DNA of 64,000 nucleotides. It comes from Alloascoidea africana. Its lineage: Eukaryota > Ascomycota > Alloascoideomycetes > Alloascoideales > Alloascoideaceae. The DNA lies in contig JAKTTT010000018.1 of NCBI GenBank assembly GCA_030581615.1, forward strand, positions 124,001 to 188,000, written 5' to 3'. Position numbers and translations under genes: made by a program. Below the pieces are notes generated by a model, which was not told the origin of the DNA, did not search any database, and saw only the letters and a program-made list of their open reading frames with translations. Positions 46,790-57,652 of this stretch are shown piece by piece; within the stretch, counting starts at the first letter, position 1, and every line of letters begins with the position of its first letter.

Positions 46790-47205
46790 ATATATAAAAG
46801 ATCTCAACTCGTACTTCTGAGTTTAGATCTTTAGTGCTTACACTTACAATAAAGATTACTGCTTTCTTGTTTAACAAAAGCACAATTTTTCCTTGTGATC
46901 TATAATGTGTGCAGAGAGTTGTCCACAGAAAAGTCTTGCCCGTCCCAGCAGGACCCTGTATGAAAAATGGAGATTGCAATCCAGAATCAATTGATTCTGT
47001 AATCGTGTTAAAAGCCGTAGTCTGGTCAGTGTTGAAAGAAGCGATGTTGAGCATGGCTGCCCTTCGTTGAGCATGGCTGCCCTTCGTTGCTCATCGCTGT
47101 CGTAGCGCGACTCCACTTGAATCAAAGGGTTGGAATTCACCACACCCCACATAAACGTAGGCTCGGGGAGATCGAAGTTGGCCAACATCGCTTCTTTCAA
47201 CACTG
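46790..47205 (-). pseudogene. N-terminal helicase-domain fragment, Helitron PIF1-like, minus orientation
   Basis: Reads LANFDLPEPTFMWG, then IQVESRYDSDEQ, and in a shifted frame ASFNTDQTTAFNTI with the Walker A motif GPAGTGKTFLWTTL followed by SQGKIVL. This is the start of a Helitron-type helicase domain. The frame changes around a 20-bp tandem duplication (47047-47086). The fragment ends after the Walker A block and the middle of the helicase is missing before the motif V-VI piece at 46.2-46.7 kb. It forms one arm of the inverted repeat with 47181-47314. Confidence 0.8.
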
Positions 47206-47314
47206 ACTAGACTACGGCCTTTAACACGATTACAGAATCAATTGATTCTGGATTGCAATCTCCATTTTTTCGTCGGGCAAGAATTTTCTGTGGACAACTC
47301 TCTGCGCACATTAT
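46901..47314. repeat. Near-perfect inverted repeat of helicase sequence
   Basis: The left arm (46901-47052) and right arm (47181-47314) are reverse complements with only a few mismatches, plus one gap of about 18 bp that removes part of the Walker A region from the right arm. The spacer is about 128 bp. Both arms code for the same helicase segment in opposite directions, so the locus holds two copies of one Helitron-like sequence head to head. Confidence 0.85.
47047..47086. repeat. 20-bp perfect tandem duplication
   Basis: TTGAGCATGGCTGCCCTTCG occurs twice head to tail inside the helicase remnant. Because 20 is not a multiple of three, it breaks the helicase reading frame. Confidence 0.9.
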
Positions 47315-47775
47315 ATTTTTTGTGCTTTGGGTTGCCTCTACCGGAATCGCTGCGCTACTTATACCAGGTGGAACGACTGCGCATTCACGATTCAAAATTC
47401 CAATCTCGAAGAATGAGCAGCTCAATTGCAACATCAGTCCTGCAACGAACCTTGGCAGACTCTTGAAGCACACCCACCTGGTAATCTGGGACGAGGTGCC
47501 GTCTGTGAGCTGGCTGAAAAGGGAATGTTTTGGAAGTAGAAGTTCAACTATCGATTGCGCTGCGCCCAAGGGCGAGCTCTTGATCCTTTTTCTTAAGACG
47601 GTCGCACTAAAACCCAAGGAACGGCGAAATATCGTTGCTCTTTTTGTGATGCCATGGGAAGCCAAGCTGGAGATTTTGTTGGACTTTATTACCAGACTAA
47701 AGACAATAGAACAGCTAATATATACATCAAGAGTTTGGAGCAGAAGCTGCTCAGTTGTATTGGTGAAAAAATGAA
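47181..47775 (+). pseudogene. Helicase-domain fragment, Helitron PIF1-like, plus orientation
   Basis: Repeats the N-terminal helicase segment (ITESIDSGLQSPFF), lacks an intact Walker A, and continues into parts absent from the minus copy: VASTGIAALLIPGGTTAHSR and FKIPI, then LLKHTHLVIWDEVP, the Walker B/DEAD-like motif II of PIF1/Helitron helicases. The frame is open from about 47253 to 47774 but after the WDEVP block the sequence no longer resembles a helicase. With the minus-strand pieces it gives most motifs of one helicase, scattered and inverted. Non-functional. Confidence 0.8.
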
Positions 47776-47956
47776 TTTAAGGGAGTCATGCACAACTTCC
47801 AGCAAGAGTTTGGCTTACTAAACAAACAAGCATACAGTCACGTGCAATGGAGACTTATCTTACCCGACTGGCAGGCCTAAACCTCCACGACACTCTTTTT
47901 GCCGAAATCAAGTCTTTGTTGTGGAATACCCAAGCGACCCAAACAATAGGGAAAAA

Positions 47957-49241
47957 ATGCTATTGAAATATATTGGATTGGCATTTATAACAATGTTTTC
48001 TTCTGTTTACTCAGAAGAAGAGTTGCTAGCTGATGTAGCGTGAGTTGTTGGAACCTGCCTTGATTTTTCAGGCTCACCCTATCTTGAATGAAGTAAGTGC
48101 TAACATTTTCATTTTTCATTTTAGTTCGGCAAGCGCTGAAACTGTCGAGGCTGTTGCATCTGCAGTAGCTGCCGATAACAAGCTTGGAAAGCTCTCATAT
48201 AATGAGATAACCAGTATGACGTTTCTCGAACGTGTTTTGGCTTACAACTGGACTCAAGAATTGTATATTGTGCTTTTTATGGCAGCTTTTATTGGGTTCT
48301 ACCTCGGTGGCTCTGCCTGGAATAGGTCAAAAGTCACAAAATGGATTTCTAAACACAAGGCTATTCTGTCTCAACAATTTGCACAGGTTGGCATTGACAG
48401 ACAAGGAAAGGAGTATTATTCAGATGAACCATCCAAATTTGTTTCCTATGCGACTGGTCGTCTAAACATTGACAGCTTGATGATTGCATTTACTCTCCCC
48501 ATTCGCCATAATCCAATGCAGCTGTTAATGGAAGTTCTTTTATCTTTTTTCACTACATCAGTCCCGCCTCCCAAGGAAGAAATTATTGTGACCATTACTG
48601 CTAATGAACAAGCCGAGTTTGACAACTTTATTTTTGGGATAGTGTCAAAAGAAGTAATGAAGCAGGCAAGAAAGGATAATTACTACTTGTCATTGACTAG
48701 AGCTACCGATTCTCCCAAGCTCCCTGTCAGTTACGTGTTCATGTCTGAAGCCGCCGAAATTACGGATTCTCTTTTTGCTGGAAAATTTAAGGAAGCGTTT
48801 GAAGAGTCAGGAAACGTGATCAATTACATTGCAGTTACTGATTTACCAGCAGAAAAGCCCGATTCAATTGCTGCTTTGACATCTAAGAGAAAGGTAATTC
48901 TTAGCTTGAAGTTCCCATCATCTGAAGAGGAGTATGAAAAGTCTGCCAATCTCTTAGACGCCGTTATTGAATTTGTTGATGTTTTGGTTGAAAAAGCGCA
49001 TTTCAGGCCAGATGTGGTGAGAAAACTTAAGGCAACTAGACAAACTGAAACTGCCAAAGTGCAGAAGCTCTTGGATGAAGCCAAGGCAGAGATTCTTGCT
49101 GAGAAGAAAGCAGAGGAGCTCAAGAAGAAGAAAAAAGAACAAGCCAGTCTTAGTGCTGCTGAACAGAGGAAGATCGAGCAGAAGAATAGGGACAAGGAGC
49201 AGAGAAAAATGAGAAACAAGCAACAAAAGAGAGTAAGATAA
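47957..49241 (+). CDS. CCDC47-like ER membrane protein (DUF1682 family)
   Basis: Two exons: 47957-48039 and 48125-49241, total 399 residues. CCDC47 is a conserved ER protein with an N-terminal membrane segment and cytosolic domain; in animals it is part of the PAT complex that helps insert multipass membrane proteins beside Sec61. Seen: a signal peptide MLLKYIGLAFITMFSSVYS followed by acidic EEE, built only by adding a short first exon (GTGAGT donor, GCTAACA branch). A transmembrane segment lies at about 73-90 (ELYIVLFMAAFIGFYLGG), then KYISKHKAIL-like SKHKAILSQQFAQVG. Also seen are FVSYATGRLNIDSLMIAFTL and RHNPMQLLMEVL, and a long Lys/Glu coiled-coil tail ending QQKRVR. This order matches DUF1682. 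S. cerevisiae appears to lack this family, so presence here is informative. The first ATG begins the signal peptide. Confidence 0.88.
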
Positions 49242-49355
49242 GATACTTTCCCATGTTACAAGATGAAAAGTTACAGTATAATTTAGTTGATCAGGACAGT
49301 TAGGGTCTAAGAAATAAAAATGAGCCCTTGAATTTTATTACATGAACAAAACTAT

Positions 49356-50391
49356 TCAACGCTTTTTCCCTGTTAACTTCCACCCTACTCCAACCGGTGT
49401 ATTGAAAGCTTCACACCATCCATCTCCACAACATTCGCATAGTGCCCATTGGAAACTCACACCCTTAAACTTTCTCCATCTATCAGAGTGTGCTTGCCAC
49501 CGCTGGGAGAGCGTTTTCTCCAGCATCTCTTTCCATTTTGTTTTTTCTAGAGTTTTTATTATCCATTCTCTTGCTCGGCTTGCTAAAACTAAAAAAGACC
49601 CCACATTCTGAAAGGAGATTGCATAGGAATCAAAATTTCCAGGCGACAGCGTAAGGAAACCAATACTTATTAAACGAGAAATTTCAGTGATTCCTGAATC
49701 TTTCAATTCTTGTTCTTTAAATAACATCCTTGAGGTGTTCTGCTTGAGGAATTGTCTAAACTTTAACATTTCTTCGCGGCTACTATCATCAACATCAAAT
49801 GCATTTACGCATTTGCCAAGATGCGAGTAATAGTCACTCGATCTGATGATTAATTCCCTACCCTGATTAGTATTTATCGGTATTTTGAAAACTTTCCCTC
49901 TATCAACCAACTTTTGTAATTCTCTATCGACAAAGGTCTGGTTGTGGGGAAACATAGAATAAAGATGAGCTTGGAGAGCCATAGGAGGGCACAGCTTCCT
50001 AAATTCATGGACTTCTCCAGGGGTTTTCTTTCCAAGTCCTTTCATTGGAATCGGATCCCACATGCTATCTATAACATAAGATATGGCGCTGTACAAATCA
50101 TCTCCAGTATTGGTTTGCCATGCTTACCAAATGTTAGTAGAGTTACATCTTTTTTTGGCTTCTATGACTTTTTCTTTTATAGTATCAGAGCAGCATACAA
50201 AGCTTTGCATTGTAGTCAAGCACCTCTAGTTTTGGCTGTCTGTTAATCTTTTTTTTTTGAGTCTTCCTCTCTTGTTTCTGTAGTTTCCTTATTGGAAGTG
50301 GCGAAGGAGAAGAAGCACTCTTCCTTTTACCTGACTGAGACCTTTCCCTTATCTGTGAGGACGAGGCGGCTGTTATTCTCAAAGAAACCAT
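49356..50391 (-). CDS. STK19-like winged-helix protein
   Basis: Two exons: 50391-50199 and 50122-49356, total 319 residues. STK19 (once called a kinase, now known as a winged-helix DNA-binding protein with a role in transcription-coupled repair) has a fungal family that this resembles. Seen: a basic, Ser-rich N-terminus with KRKSASSPSPLP and QKQERKTQKKK (nuclear signal). Then come GDDLYSAISYVIDSMWD and PPMALQAHLYSMFPHNQTFVDRELQKLVDRGKV with IIRSSDYYSHL, which corresponds to the STK19 segment with successive winged helices. No kinase motifs are visible. The intron has a TACTAAC branch and the frame is closed across it. Convergent with the CCDC47-like gene (114 bp), divergent from the importin gene (227 bp). 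Called from remembered family pattern, so moderate confidence. Confidence 0.7.
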
Positions 50392-50618
50392 TTGCACACA
50401 CTCGGACAAATCTTCGAGACGAAAGACAAAGTTGGATTGCCAAAGTTACTCCGCACTTGCGTTGTTCCAAGATCATACACCCATCCACACGCAAATAAGA
50501 TAGGTAACTACACAAGCAATTCTCCATGTATCAGACACTCTAGTTATTCCAGTTTCTTTTAGCACTAAATATCCCTAAAGACTCGATTAGTGCCGCTTTC
50601 CTAATACTAGATATTAAT

Positions 50619-53600
50619 ATGGATACCGGTGTACTCTACCATTGCTTGATTTCAACCCTATCGCCCGAATTGTCTATTAGGGCCCAGGGAGAGAGACGGC
50701 TGAATCAATATACGAAAAAGGAAGGCTTTACAAAATGCCTCCTCGAAATAACTACTAGATCGGATGTCGACCAATCTGTTAGACAAGCTGCAGCGGTCTT
50801 TCTCAAGAATCATGTTATTTCAGAGTGGAAGCTTGATCTGCACCATGGTCAACAAGTATCTTTAATTTCTGAGACTGAGAAGAAGGAAATCAGACACAAA
50901 CTAGTATCAGTGCTTATGAATCTCGATCCCCATTTCCAATCCTACATCAGACCGGCCATTGAACATATCATTGCCCAGGATCTTCAAGGCGATTGGCATC
51001 AGGTTTACGAAATCACGCAGCAGCTCTTGGCTTCTGATGATATCAAGGCTGTTAATGCTGGAACCATATATCTGTTATCCATCATCAAGGCAATCAAGAA
51101 CCACCAGACACAAATAACTATCAGCAAGATTACCACAGACATGTCAGACAGCCTTGATAGCATCGCCAAGACCTTGGTCAAGGATGATAGCTATTTTTCG
51201 AGTTTTGTTCTATGGAAAACGCTAAAGATTTTCAAAAAAAGTACAGAGGTGACCCTTGTCCCCGAATTACGAACAGAGAAGAAGACTTCCGAAATAGTAT
51301 CCTTAATGCTATCAATAATTACACGGAAGCTTCCTGATTATGTTTACGCATTAGACGAATCGGCTCGGGAAATGACTCCACATGTTCGGTGCAAAAAATG
51401 GGCCCTTCGAATAGTTTCCCAGTTGTTTACAAACTATTGTATAGACGATAATGCCCATTCTTTGGTTACAGTATCACGGGAATACAAAAGCTATTCAGAC
51501 ATGTTTATCACAAAATTTGCTCCGCCTATTATTGAAGCCTATCTCCGCCGCTTTCACGACTGGGAGAATGGTTTATGGATTCCGGAAAGGAGCAGATGTG
51601 AGATGCTCATTTTTTTAGAAAAATGGTGAGATGATCTTGATAATCTTTTGCAAGTTATGGAATACTAACAATAACTTGATTTTTTCTCTTTTAGCTTTTT
51701 GGTTACATCATTGAGACCGCTTGTGGAAGCCGAGCGAATCTTTCTGTTTTCTTCTATCTTAATGCCATGCTTTGAATACTTAGACGATGCATTAATATTT
51801 GCTTTTCAAAATGATCCAAACGAGTATATTTTCATGAAAGAAGGTAAGGATTGTAACAAGCAAACATATGAGGAGGTATTCTAACGTTGATTTAGGTTTC
51901 TTTGAGCTGGAGAAAGGAATTCGATTAATAGTGGCTGTTACTTCATTTTTGCAAACGATATGCGTTGTGGGAGATCCAAACAAGTACAGGTTCATTGTGG
52001 ATGTCGTATCGAAATCATTAAATGTCCCCTTCTCCAATGAAAATGCACCAACTCTAATAGGAGCCTACAGAAGTAGTGCTGTTATGGCACACACGAGTTC
52101 AATGAAATTTTCAACTTCTCCTCATGAATTTTTAACACTGGTTATTTCATCTCCCGTTAATGCTTTGTATTATTCTACTTCACCTTTAATTAAAGCTGAA
52201 GCTCTTGCTCTTATTCGAGTGTTTCCCAAGTCTGATCCATGCTTTATTGATCCTGGTCAATACATTGATAAGATCATCGAGTGCGTTTACGATAGAGACG
52301 AGCCTGCTCTTCAAGTAATGGCCATTTTCACTCTCCGGAGTTTACTTCAGTTTGATTCAGTTATTAGAGCGCTTTCTGGGTCAATTGCAAACATTATGAA
52401 GATCATGCTTGAGTTGTCAAGAATTGTGGATGGAGACATACTGACGCAAGCGTTTGAAGACTTTGTTGAAACTTTCAAAAATGACCTAAAAGAGGTTGCG
52501 CCTTCTTTAACCCAAGAATTATGCAATCAGTTTATTTCAACCACAAATATGTTTGATTCTGATAGCGAAGAAAGGTTTATCGTCCAAGCTGGTTATCTGA
52601 ACACCATGAAAACCCTAATATTATCGTTGGAGGCCTATCCTGATAGAGTAAAAGAGCTCGAGCCTATACTATACCCCGTTATCAAGTTCATTTTAGAGAA
52701 ACGGATGACTGATATTTACTCAGATTTAATTGAGTTGATAGAAGACTTTATTTTCAGTTCCAAGACCGTTTCAGATACCTTGTTAATGATGTTTAGGCTT
52801 GTTTATGAAACTTTTGCAAAAAATCCAACCGAATTAGTGACTGGTAAGCTATGTTCTCGTGCAAATTCCCCATGTTGAAAACTAACTTTTTCCAAGATCT
52901 TATTCCTTCTCTGCATACTTTGGTATACTACGGATCATCACGGCTTTGCGTTCTACCCGATTATGTTGGATATTTACTTGAGATTGTCAAGAGAACTTTT
53001 GCATTAGGTCCTTCTTGGATAGCCGAACTTACCAGCGCATCTTCGCTGGTTGAGATTATGTGTCTTACAATGGGCGGAGGCAGTGCTCTCAACCCATATC
53101 TACAGGATACTATATCATTTTTTGTAAGGGAAGTTCAATCTTCCCATTATCCTGAACACTTTTCGCTAAAGATTGTTGAGGTAATACTCTCTTTCATTTA
53201 CTACGATGCCAAGAGCACATTGGCCATTCTTGAGAATGGAAATTGTCTCAATTCTTTTATTCAATACTGGTTATCACTGTCCCCGCGCTTTAAAAAACTT
53301 AACGATAAGAAATTGTCTTGTCTAGCATTGGCCCGTCTGGCCGATGTTTCTGTGTGCGATGGATTGAAATCACAGGCACAGATATTTACCGAACAACTTA
53401 GAAAAGAGTTGAACGGGCTCAACACTTTACATGGTAAGCATTCTCGTCTGTTTTAATTCTGTTTGATAGGTTACTAATTTGAAATAGAACGCGAAAACAA
53501 TTCAATAAGACAATATGGTCAGCTCAATTTTATATCTGAAGGGCCAGGTATGTAATTCATGTATCGATGAATTCTTATTTGTCTTTAAATCACTAATAGA

Positions 53601-53766
53601 GAGCATAGCAGGGACAGATTTCATAGCTTTTAATGGGTCGAGCTTAGAATTTGTTGACGACGATCTATTTGATGAGCCAATACTGGACACTATATTAAGA
53701 GATATGAGCATTGAGGACTTGAACCACCTAGCGTCAAAATTGGTGTACGAATTAGCAAAGCCTTAA
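50619..53766 (+). CDS. Importin-beta family karyopherin, Nmd5/Sxm1 (importin-7/8) like
   Basis: Six exons: 50619-51625, 51695-51843, 51896-52843, 52897-53433, 53488-53547 and 53600-53766, total 955 residues (Sxm1 944, Nmd5 1048). Such proteins carry cargo, for instance ribosomal proteins, through nuclear pores with Ran-GTP. Seen: the N-terminal importin domain, with RAQGERRLNQYTKKEGF and QSVRQAAAVFLKNHV, IRPAIEHIIAQD, then alpha-helical HEAT-like repeats throughout. A segment around DALIFAFQNDPNEYIFMKE is typical of importin-7/8, where the motif DPxEY recurs. The tail is acidic (LEFVDDDLFDEP). Every junction has a CTAAC, ACTAAT or similar branch and keeps the frame. The very short exon 5 (60 nt) joins FISEGPESIAGTDF. 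The choice between Nmd5 and Sxm1 is not possible by eye. Confidence 0.85.
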
Positions 53767-54174
53767 GAACTTTTCAAGTTCTCAGTCAAGACCGCTGAAT
53801 ATGTTATAATTATGCTTGTTCACTTCTAACTTTATCTAATTGATGTTATTTTCTGGGGTGGGAGGAGATTTCATATGGACTGCCATGTTTTCGAGTGTTG
53901 ATGATTTAGGGAATGCATGGAATAATCATGTGCCCGCCATTTGGTAATTGTTGGTTAAACGCCTTTAATTTTAGTCTTCAAGACCATCTATTCAAATCCA
54001 TCGTTTGGGTTTGAAGAACTTTGAGAGGAACAGTTACCCTGCATTCAGTAGCAACAATTTTCACACACGTGCATGATTACTAAATACCCAGTAAGCAATG
54101 ACTCTTCAGATCTTCTGCTTTTAAACCTTGATCCTACGGTTTTATATCCGAAATCTGTAAAGAATCTCCGAATC
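53767..54174. promoter_or_regulatory. Upstream region of THR4 with Gcn4-like motif and upstream in-frame ATG
   Basis: About 400 bp. TGACTC at 54099-54104 matches the half-to-near-complete Gcn4 site (TGASTCA), suiting an amino-acid biosynthesis gene. It lies 71 bp before the chosen THR4 ATG and, notably, after an in-frame ATG at 54073. This argues that transcripts start downstream of the first ATG, but only mapping would tell. Confidence 0.5.
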
Positions 54175-55731
54175 ATGTCGACACATAGCGAATCTCAGAG
54201 ATATTTGTCTACTAGGTCTGTTGAGCCGAAACCGATATCTTTTGAAGAAGCTGTCATCACTGGGTTGGCGACAGATGGAGGTCTTTTCATCCCCACCGTT
54301 ATTCCAAAGCTTCCAGATGATTTTCTACAGACTTGGAAGGATTTGACCTTCCAGCAACTGGCATTCGAGATTATGAGCTTGTATATCTCAAAATCCGAGA
54401 TCCCCTCTGAAGAACTAAAGACTTTAATAGAGAAATCCTACTCCACGTTCCGTGAAACTAACGTTACGCCGTTGAAAGTTCTCGATGAGTCCAAGAACTT
54501 GTACATCTTGGAGCTTTTCCATGGGCCCACTTACGCTTTCAAGGATGTTGCTCTTCAATTTGTTGGTAACTTGTTTGAGTTCTTTTTGCAAAGAAAGAAC
54601 AAGGGAATTCCTGAAGACAGTTCTGAGCGAAATACCATTACCGTTGTTGGCGCCACGAGTGGTGATACTGGCAGTGCAGCGATCTATGGTTTGCGCAACA
54701 AAAAAGACGTTTCTGTCTTCATTCTATACCCGACAGGCCGCATCTCACCTATTCAAGAAGCACAAATGACTACTGTCCTCGATAAAAATGTCCACACCTT
54801 GTCCGTAAAGGGCACATTTGATGACTGTCAAGACATTGTCAAAATGGTTTTTGGAGATAAAGAGTTTAATGACAAATATCACATAGGTGCTGTGAACTCA
54901 ATTAACTGGGCAAGAATCTTGGCTCAGATTACGTATTATTTCCATTCCTATTTTAATCTGCAGAAGCAGAAAAAGCTGGTGGGGAAAGTCAAGTTTGTTG
55001 TTCCCAGTGGTAACTTTGGCGACATCCTGGCAGGCTGGTTCGCAAAACGAATGGGATTGCCTATTGACGAATTGGTCATTGCTACCAACTCTAATGATAT
55101 CCTTAACCGATTCATGAAAACAGGGAAGTATGAGAAGAGCTCTGAGCCAACTGCATCGCCAGAAGTTCAGGCTACGCTGTCCCCGGCCATGGATATTTTG
55201 ATTTCTAGTAACTTTGAGCGTCTTCTGTGGTACTTGGTTCGTGAGAATGCTGCCTCATCAGATGAAGAAGCTGGTAAGGTCCTGAATGGTTGGATGGCCA
55301 GTCTCAAAACCACTGGCAGCATTGTTGTTCCAGAGGCTGTTATTGAAGCCGCCAGAAAAGAGTTTTCAAGTGAAAGCGTTAACGATAAGCAGACTATTGA
55401 AACTATTAAATCAGTTTACACCAGTTCACCATCAAAATATGTCATTGATCCTCACACATCAGTTGGAATCACTTCAGCATTTAGGCATATTCAAAAGGGC
55501 AGCGATGATGCCAGTTATATTTCGTTATCTACAGCCCATCCAGCCAAGTTTGCCGATGCTGTGAACGAGGCTCTCTCGTCAATTGACGGATATTCTTTCG
55601 AAACTGAAGTTCTTCCCGAGGAGCTTAAATCTCTTTCGACTCAAGAACGAAAAATCAAACTTATTGAGAAAGCTGACCTCAGGTTGGTTAAGGAGGCGAT
55701 TGTTGAGGAGCTGAAAAAAGAAAAGTTGTAG
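54175..55731 (+). CDS. THR4: Threonine synthase
   Basis: Single exon of 518 residues (yeast Thr4 is 514). It converts O-phospho-homoserine to threonine with PLP, the last step of threonine synthesis. Seen: STRSVEPKPISFEEAVITGLATDGGLFIP, closely matching the yeast N-terminus, then HGPTYAFKDVALQF with the PLP-binding Lys123. Further blocks are VVGATSGDTGSAAIYGL, TGRISPIQEAQMTTV, GAVNSINWARILAQ, VVPSGNFGDILAG, SSNFERLLWYL, and ISLSTAHPAKFADAVN near the end. The Lys, the SGDTG phosphate loop and other family motifs are intact. The start at MSTHSES aligns with yeast; an upstream in-frame ATG at 54073 would add 34 residues without family support. A Gcn4-like TGACTC lies between the two. Convergent with CTR86, only 53 bp apart. 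Confidence 0.96.
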   Translation: MSTHSESQRYLSTRSVEPKPISFEEAVITGLATDGGLFIPTVIPKLPDDFLQTWKDLTFQQLAFEIMSLYISKSEIPSEELKTLIEKSYSTFRETNVTPLKVLDESKNLYILELFHGPTYAFKDVALQFVGNLFEFFLQRKNKGIPEDSSERNTITVVGATSGDTGSAAIYGLRNKKDVSVFILYPTGRISPIQEAQMTTVLDKNVHTLSVKGTFDDCQDIVKMVFGDKEFNDKYHIGAVNSINWARILAQITYYFHSYFNLQKQKKLVGKVKFVVPSGNFGDILAGWFAKRMGLPIDELVIATNSNDILNRFMKTGKYEKSSEPTASPEVQATLSPAMDILISSNFERLLWYLVRENAASSDEEAGKVLNGWMASLKTTGSIVVPEAVIEAARKEFSSESVNDKQTIETIKSVYTSSPSKYVIDPHTSVGITSAFRHIQKGSDDASYISLSTAHPAKFADAVNEALSSIDGYSFETEVLPEELKSLSTQERKIKLIEKADLRLVKEAIVEELKKEKL

Positions 55732-55784
55732 ATAGATTGTTCTGGAGATAGTGTCTTATAAAATAGCACCGTGAGAATGCCTAG

Positions 55785-57551
55785 TTATGGAAGCCTCTGT
55801 TTCAACTTGACTTTCCCATCGGTCATTGTGACTTCATATCCCGCTTCTCGTATTGAAGAGTCTCCTACCACTTCTTTTGCCTCTAATTTGGCAACAAAAG
55901 CTTGATTCTGTTCATTATTGTCCAGCAGATACTTTATGCATAAAATTGCTTTTTCTTTGATGTCTAAATCATAGTTAGTATTAAAACACAGACGGTATTT
56001 CATCATGATGCTTACAAGGGTTGTTGTCGTCAATTACGCAGTTGGAGAGTATTACCTCCAGCACATGCTGGTTCCGTATTTCCTCTTGGGCCTCAAAATT
56101 TCCTTTAACAAGATGAGAAATCAGTTCTATTAGCATTGATTTGACCATTGGAAAATCATTTGGATCTTCCACAGAGGAGGCGCTCTTGACTGTTTTCTTC
56201 TTGATATATTGATGACAGACTCCCAACAAAGTTGATAGTTCCGGAATTGGTTCCTTCGCCAGGAAAAGTGCTTTTGAGGAATCAAATTGAGATAGGCGGC
56301 AGAAAATATCCAAAGTCAAGACCAAACGGTTCCATAATGATTCTGTGCTCAAGTCATTTTCATTTCTGTTTTTAATCCTTTCTGTGCTGTGAGCTGATAT
56401 ACCTTCGAACACGGGATAAAGCCATTGAAGCAGTGCTTTGACCTGTTTTTCATTGTCACAATGTATGCCCGTAGCAACGGCATAATCTACTACCCGTAAA
56501 AGTCGTATCATATCGTCATCACTATAGCAAGTTGTTAACATTGAACCATCCTTCTATCGATGCAAAAGCATACCTTTTTAGAACATCTGTGCTGAAATTG
56601 TTGCTGCAACACCATAAGCATATAATAGATAAATATTCGTAGCATTTTCCCATTATTTCGTCATCTTCTAATAGTTTAATGGTATCTGATTTTTGAAGCA
56701 GCATCACAAATATATTGCTGGTTGTTTCTTGCTCAGAAATAGTAGGTAAGTTGGATTTGCTATCTTTCATACAATTGTTTAATAGTATCCAAAATGCATT
56801 GATAATTGAAGAATCCCAAGGCAATGTAAGGATCCTAGGACAAGTTAGTTCCCTCTTCTTCTAAATCTTTCGAATTGATATACTCACTTAGTACTTGGTA
56901 TGATGTCTTCCAGTTCACGGAGAAGTTGCCGTTTGTAAGGACTGTCTGCAGAAGCAAAATTCGATAAAAACTGAATGCTTGCAAAAAGGAGCTGCTCATC
57001 TAAATAAAGTCAGCAAGAGCAGCGAGAGATAATTTGAAAAGAACCACTAACATTTCATTTCATCCAGATTCCAGTCTTTTGAATTCTTGATAATAGCTGT
57101 TATCTGCTCTAATATTCCGGCAGAACTACAATAATCAGTTACCACGATATGCTGACTGCTATTGCTTTCAATAGTTTTGCTTACTCTGCTGCACTTACTG
57201 TGCCAGATCCTGCCGCTAGCAAGTTTCTCCCCAATAGTATTGCTCCTCTGACAACGCGCGACATTTCGTTTCTATCATTTATTGTATCTGACGCCTCGAT
57301 ATCGACGGAAAATACTTGAGAAAGTGTGTTCCATGTTTGTTGGTTATCGCCAACCAAAGATCTTGATGAAGTTAGAGCAAGACTTCAAGCACACCATAAT
57401 CAAGGACTAACCTGAGTGTTGCATCAACACTTGTTGCTTTTAGGAGCTGTGATAGAACGCTTAAAGTACTTGGAACATCTATCTTATTCGCATCAGCATG
57501 TATGTGCTTTTCGAGATCAGCCAAGTGCTGAAAAAAAGTGTGTTCATCCAT
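55785..57551 (-). CDS. CTR86: Ataxin-10 family protein (Ctr86-like)
   Basis: Seven exons: 57551-57412, 57361-57199, 57151-57052, 56999-56888, 56834-56574, 56521-56016 and 55963-55785, total 486 residues (yeast Ctr86 is 563). The C-terminal Atx10 homo-oligomerisation domain is the diagnostic part: IKEKAILCIKYLLDNNEQNQAFVAKLEAKEVV, made by the last splice. The remainder is armadillo-like helices (RVVRGAILLGRNLLAAG, YEQLLFASIQFLSNFASAD, INAFWILLNNCM, CYEYLSIICLW). In yeast Ctr86 is an essential protein of unclear function; in animals ataxin-10 acts in cytokinesis and neurites. Six introns with CTAAC, CTGAC or ACTAAC branches; intron 2 (57198-57152, 47 nt) was chosen because only this acceptor keeps the frame. 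Tandem with PWP2, 101 bp apart. Confidence 0.85.
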
Positions 57552-57652
57552 AATGCACTGGTGATGAAGGTAAACGGATGGTAGTTCTGTTGATGCTGGT
57601 GAAAAACGATAAAAGCTTATTATTCTACAGTGACTCTATGTACACTACACAA

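Larger units (their letters stand above)
45546..47956. mobile_element. Mobile-element graveyard (fold-back repeat plus Helitron-like helicase remnants)
   Basis: This interval contains the inverted-repeat element and three helicase fragments listed separately, with no intact gene. Helitron ends (5' TC, 3' hairpin then CTRR) were not identifiable by eye, so true element limits are unknown. The next gene begins at 47957. Confidence 0.6.

Noticed and set aside
46232-47775. Assignment of the helicase fragments to the host PIF1 gene
   Set aside because: Motif wording ([33 protein letters not shown]) fits Helitron-type helicases better than fungal Pif1, and the pieces are scrambled and inverted.
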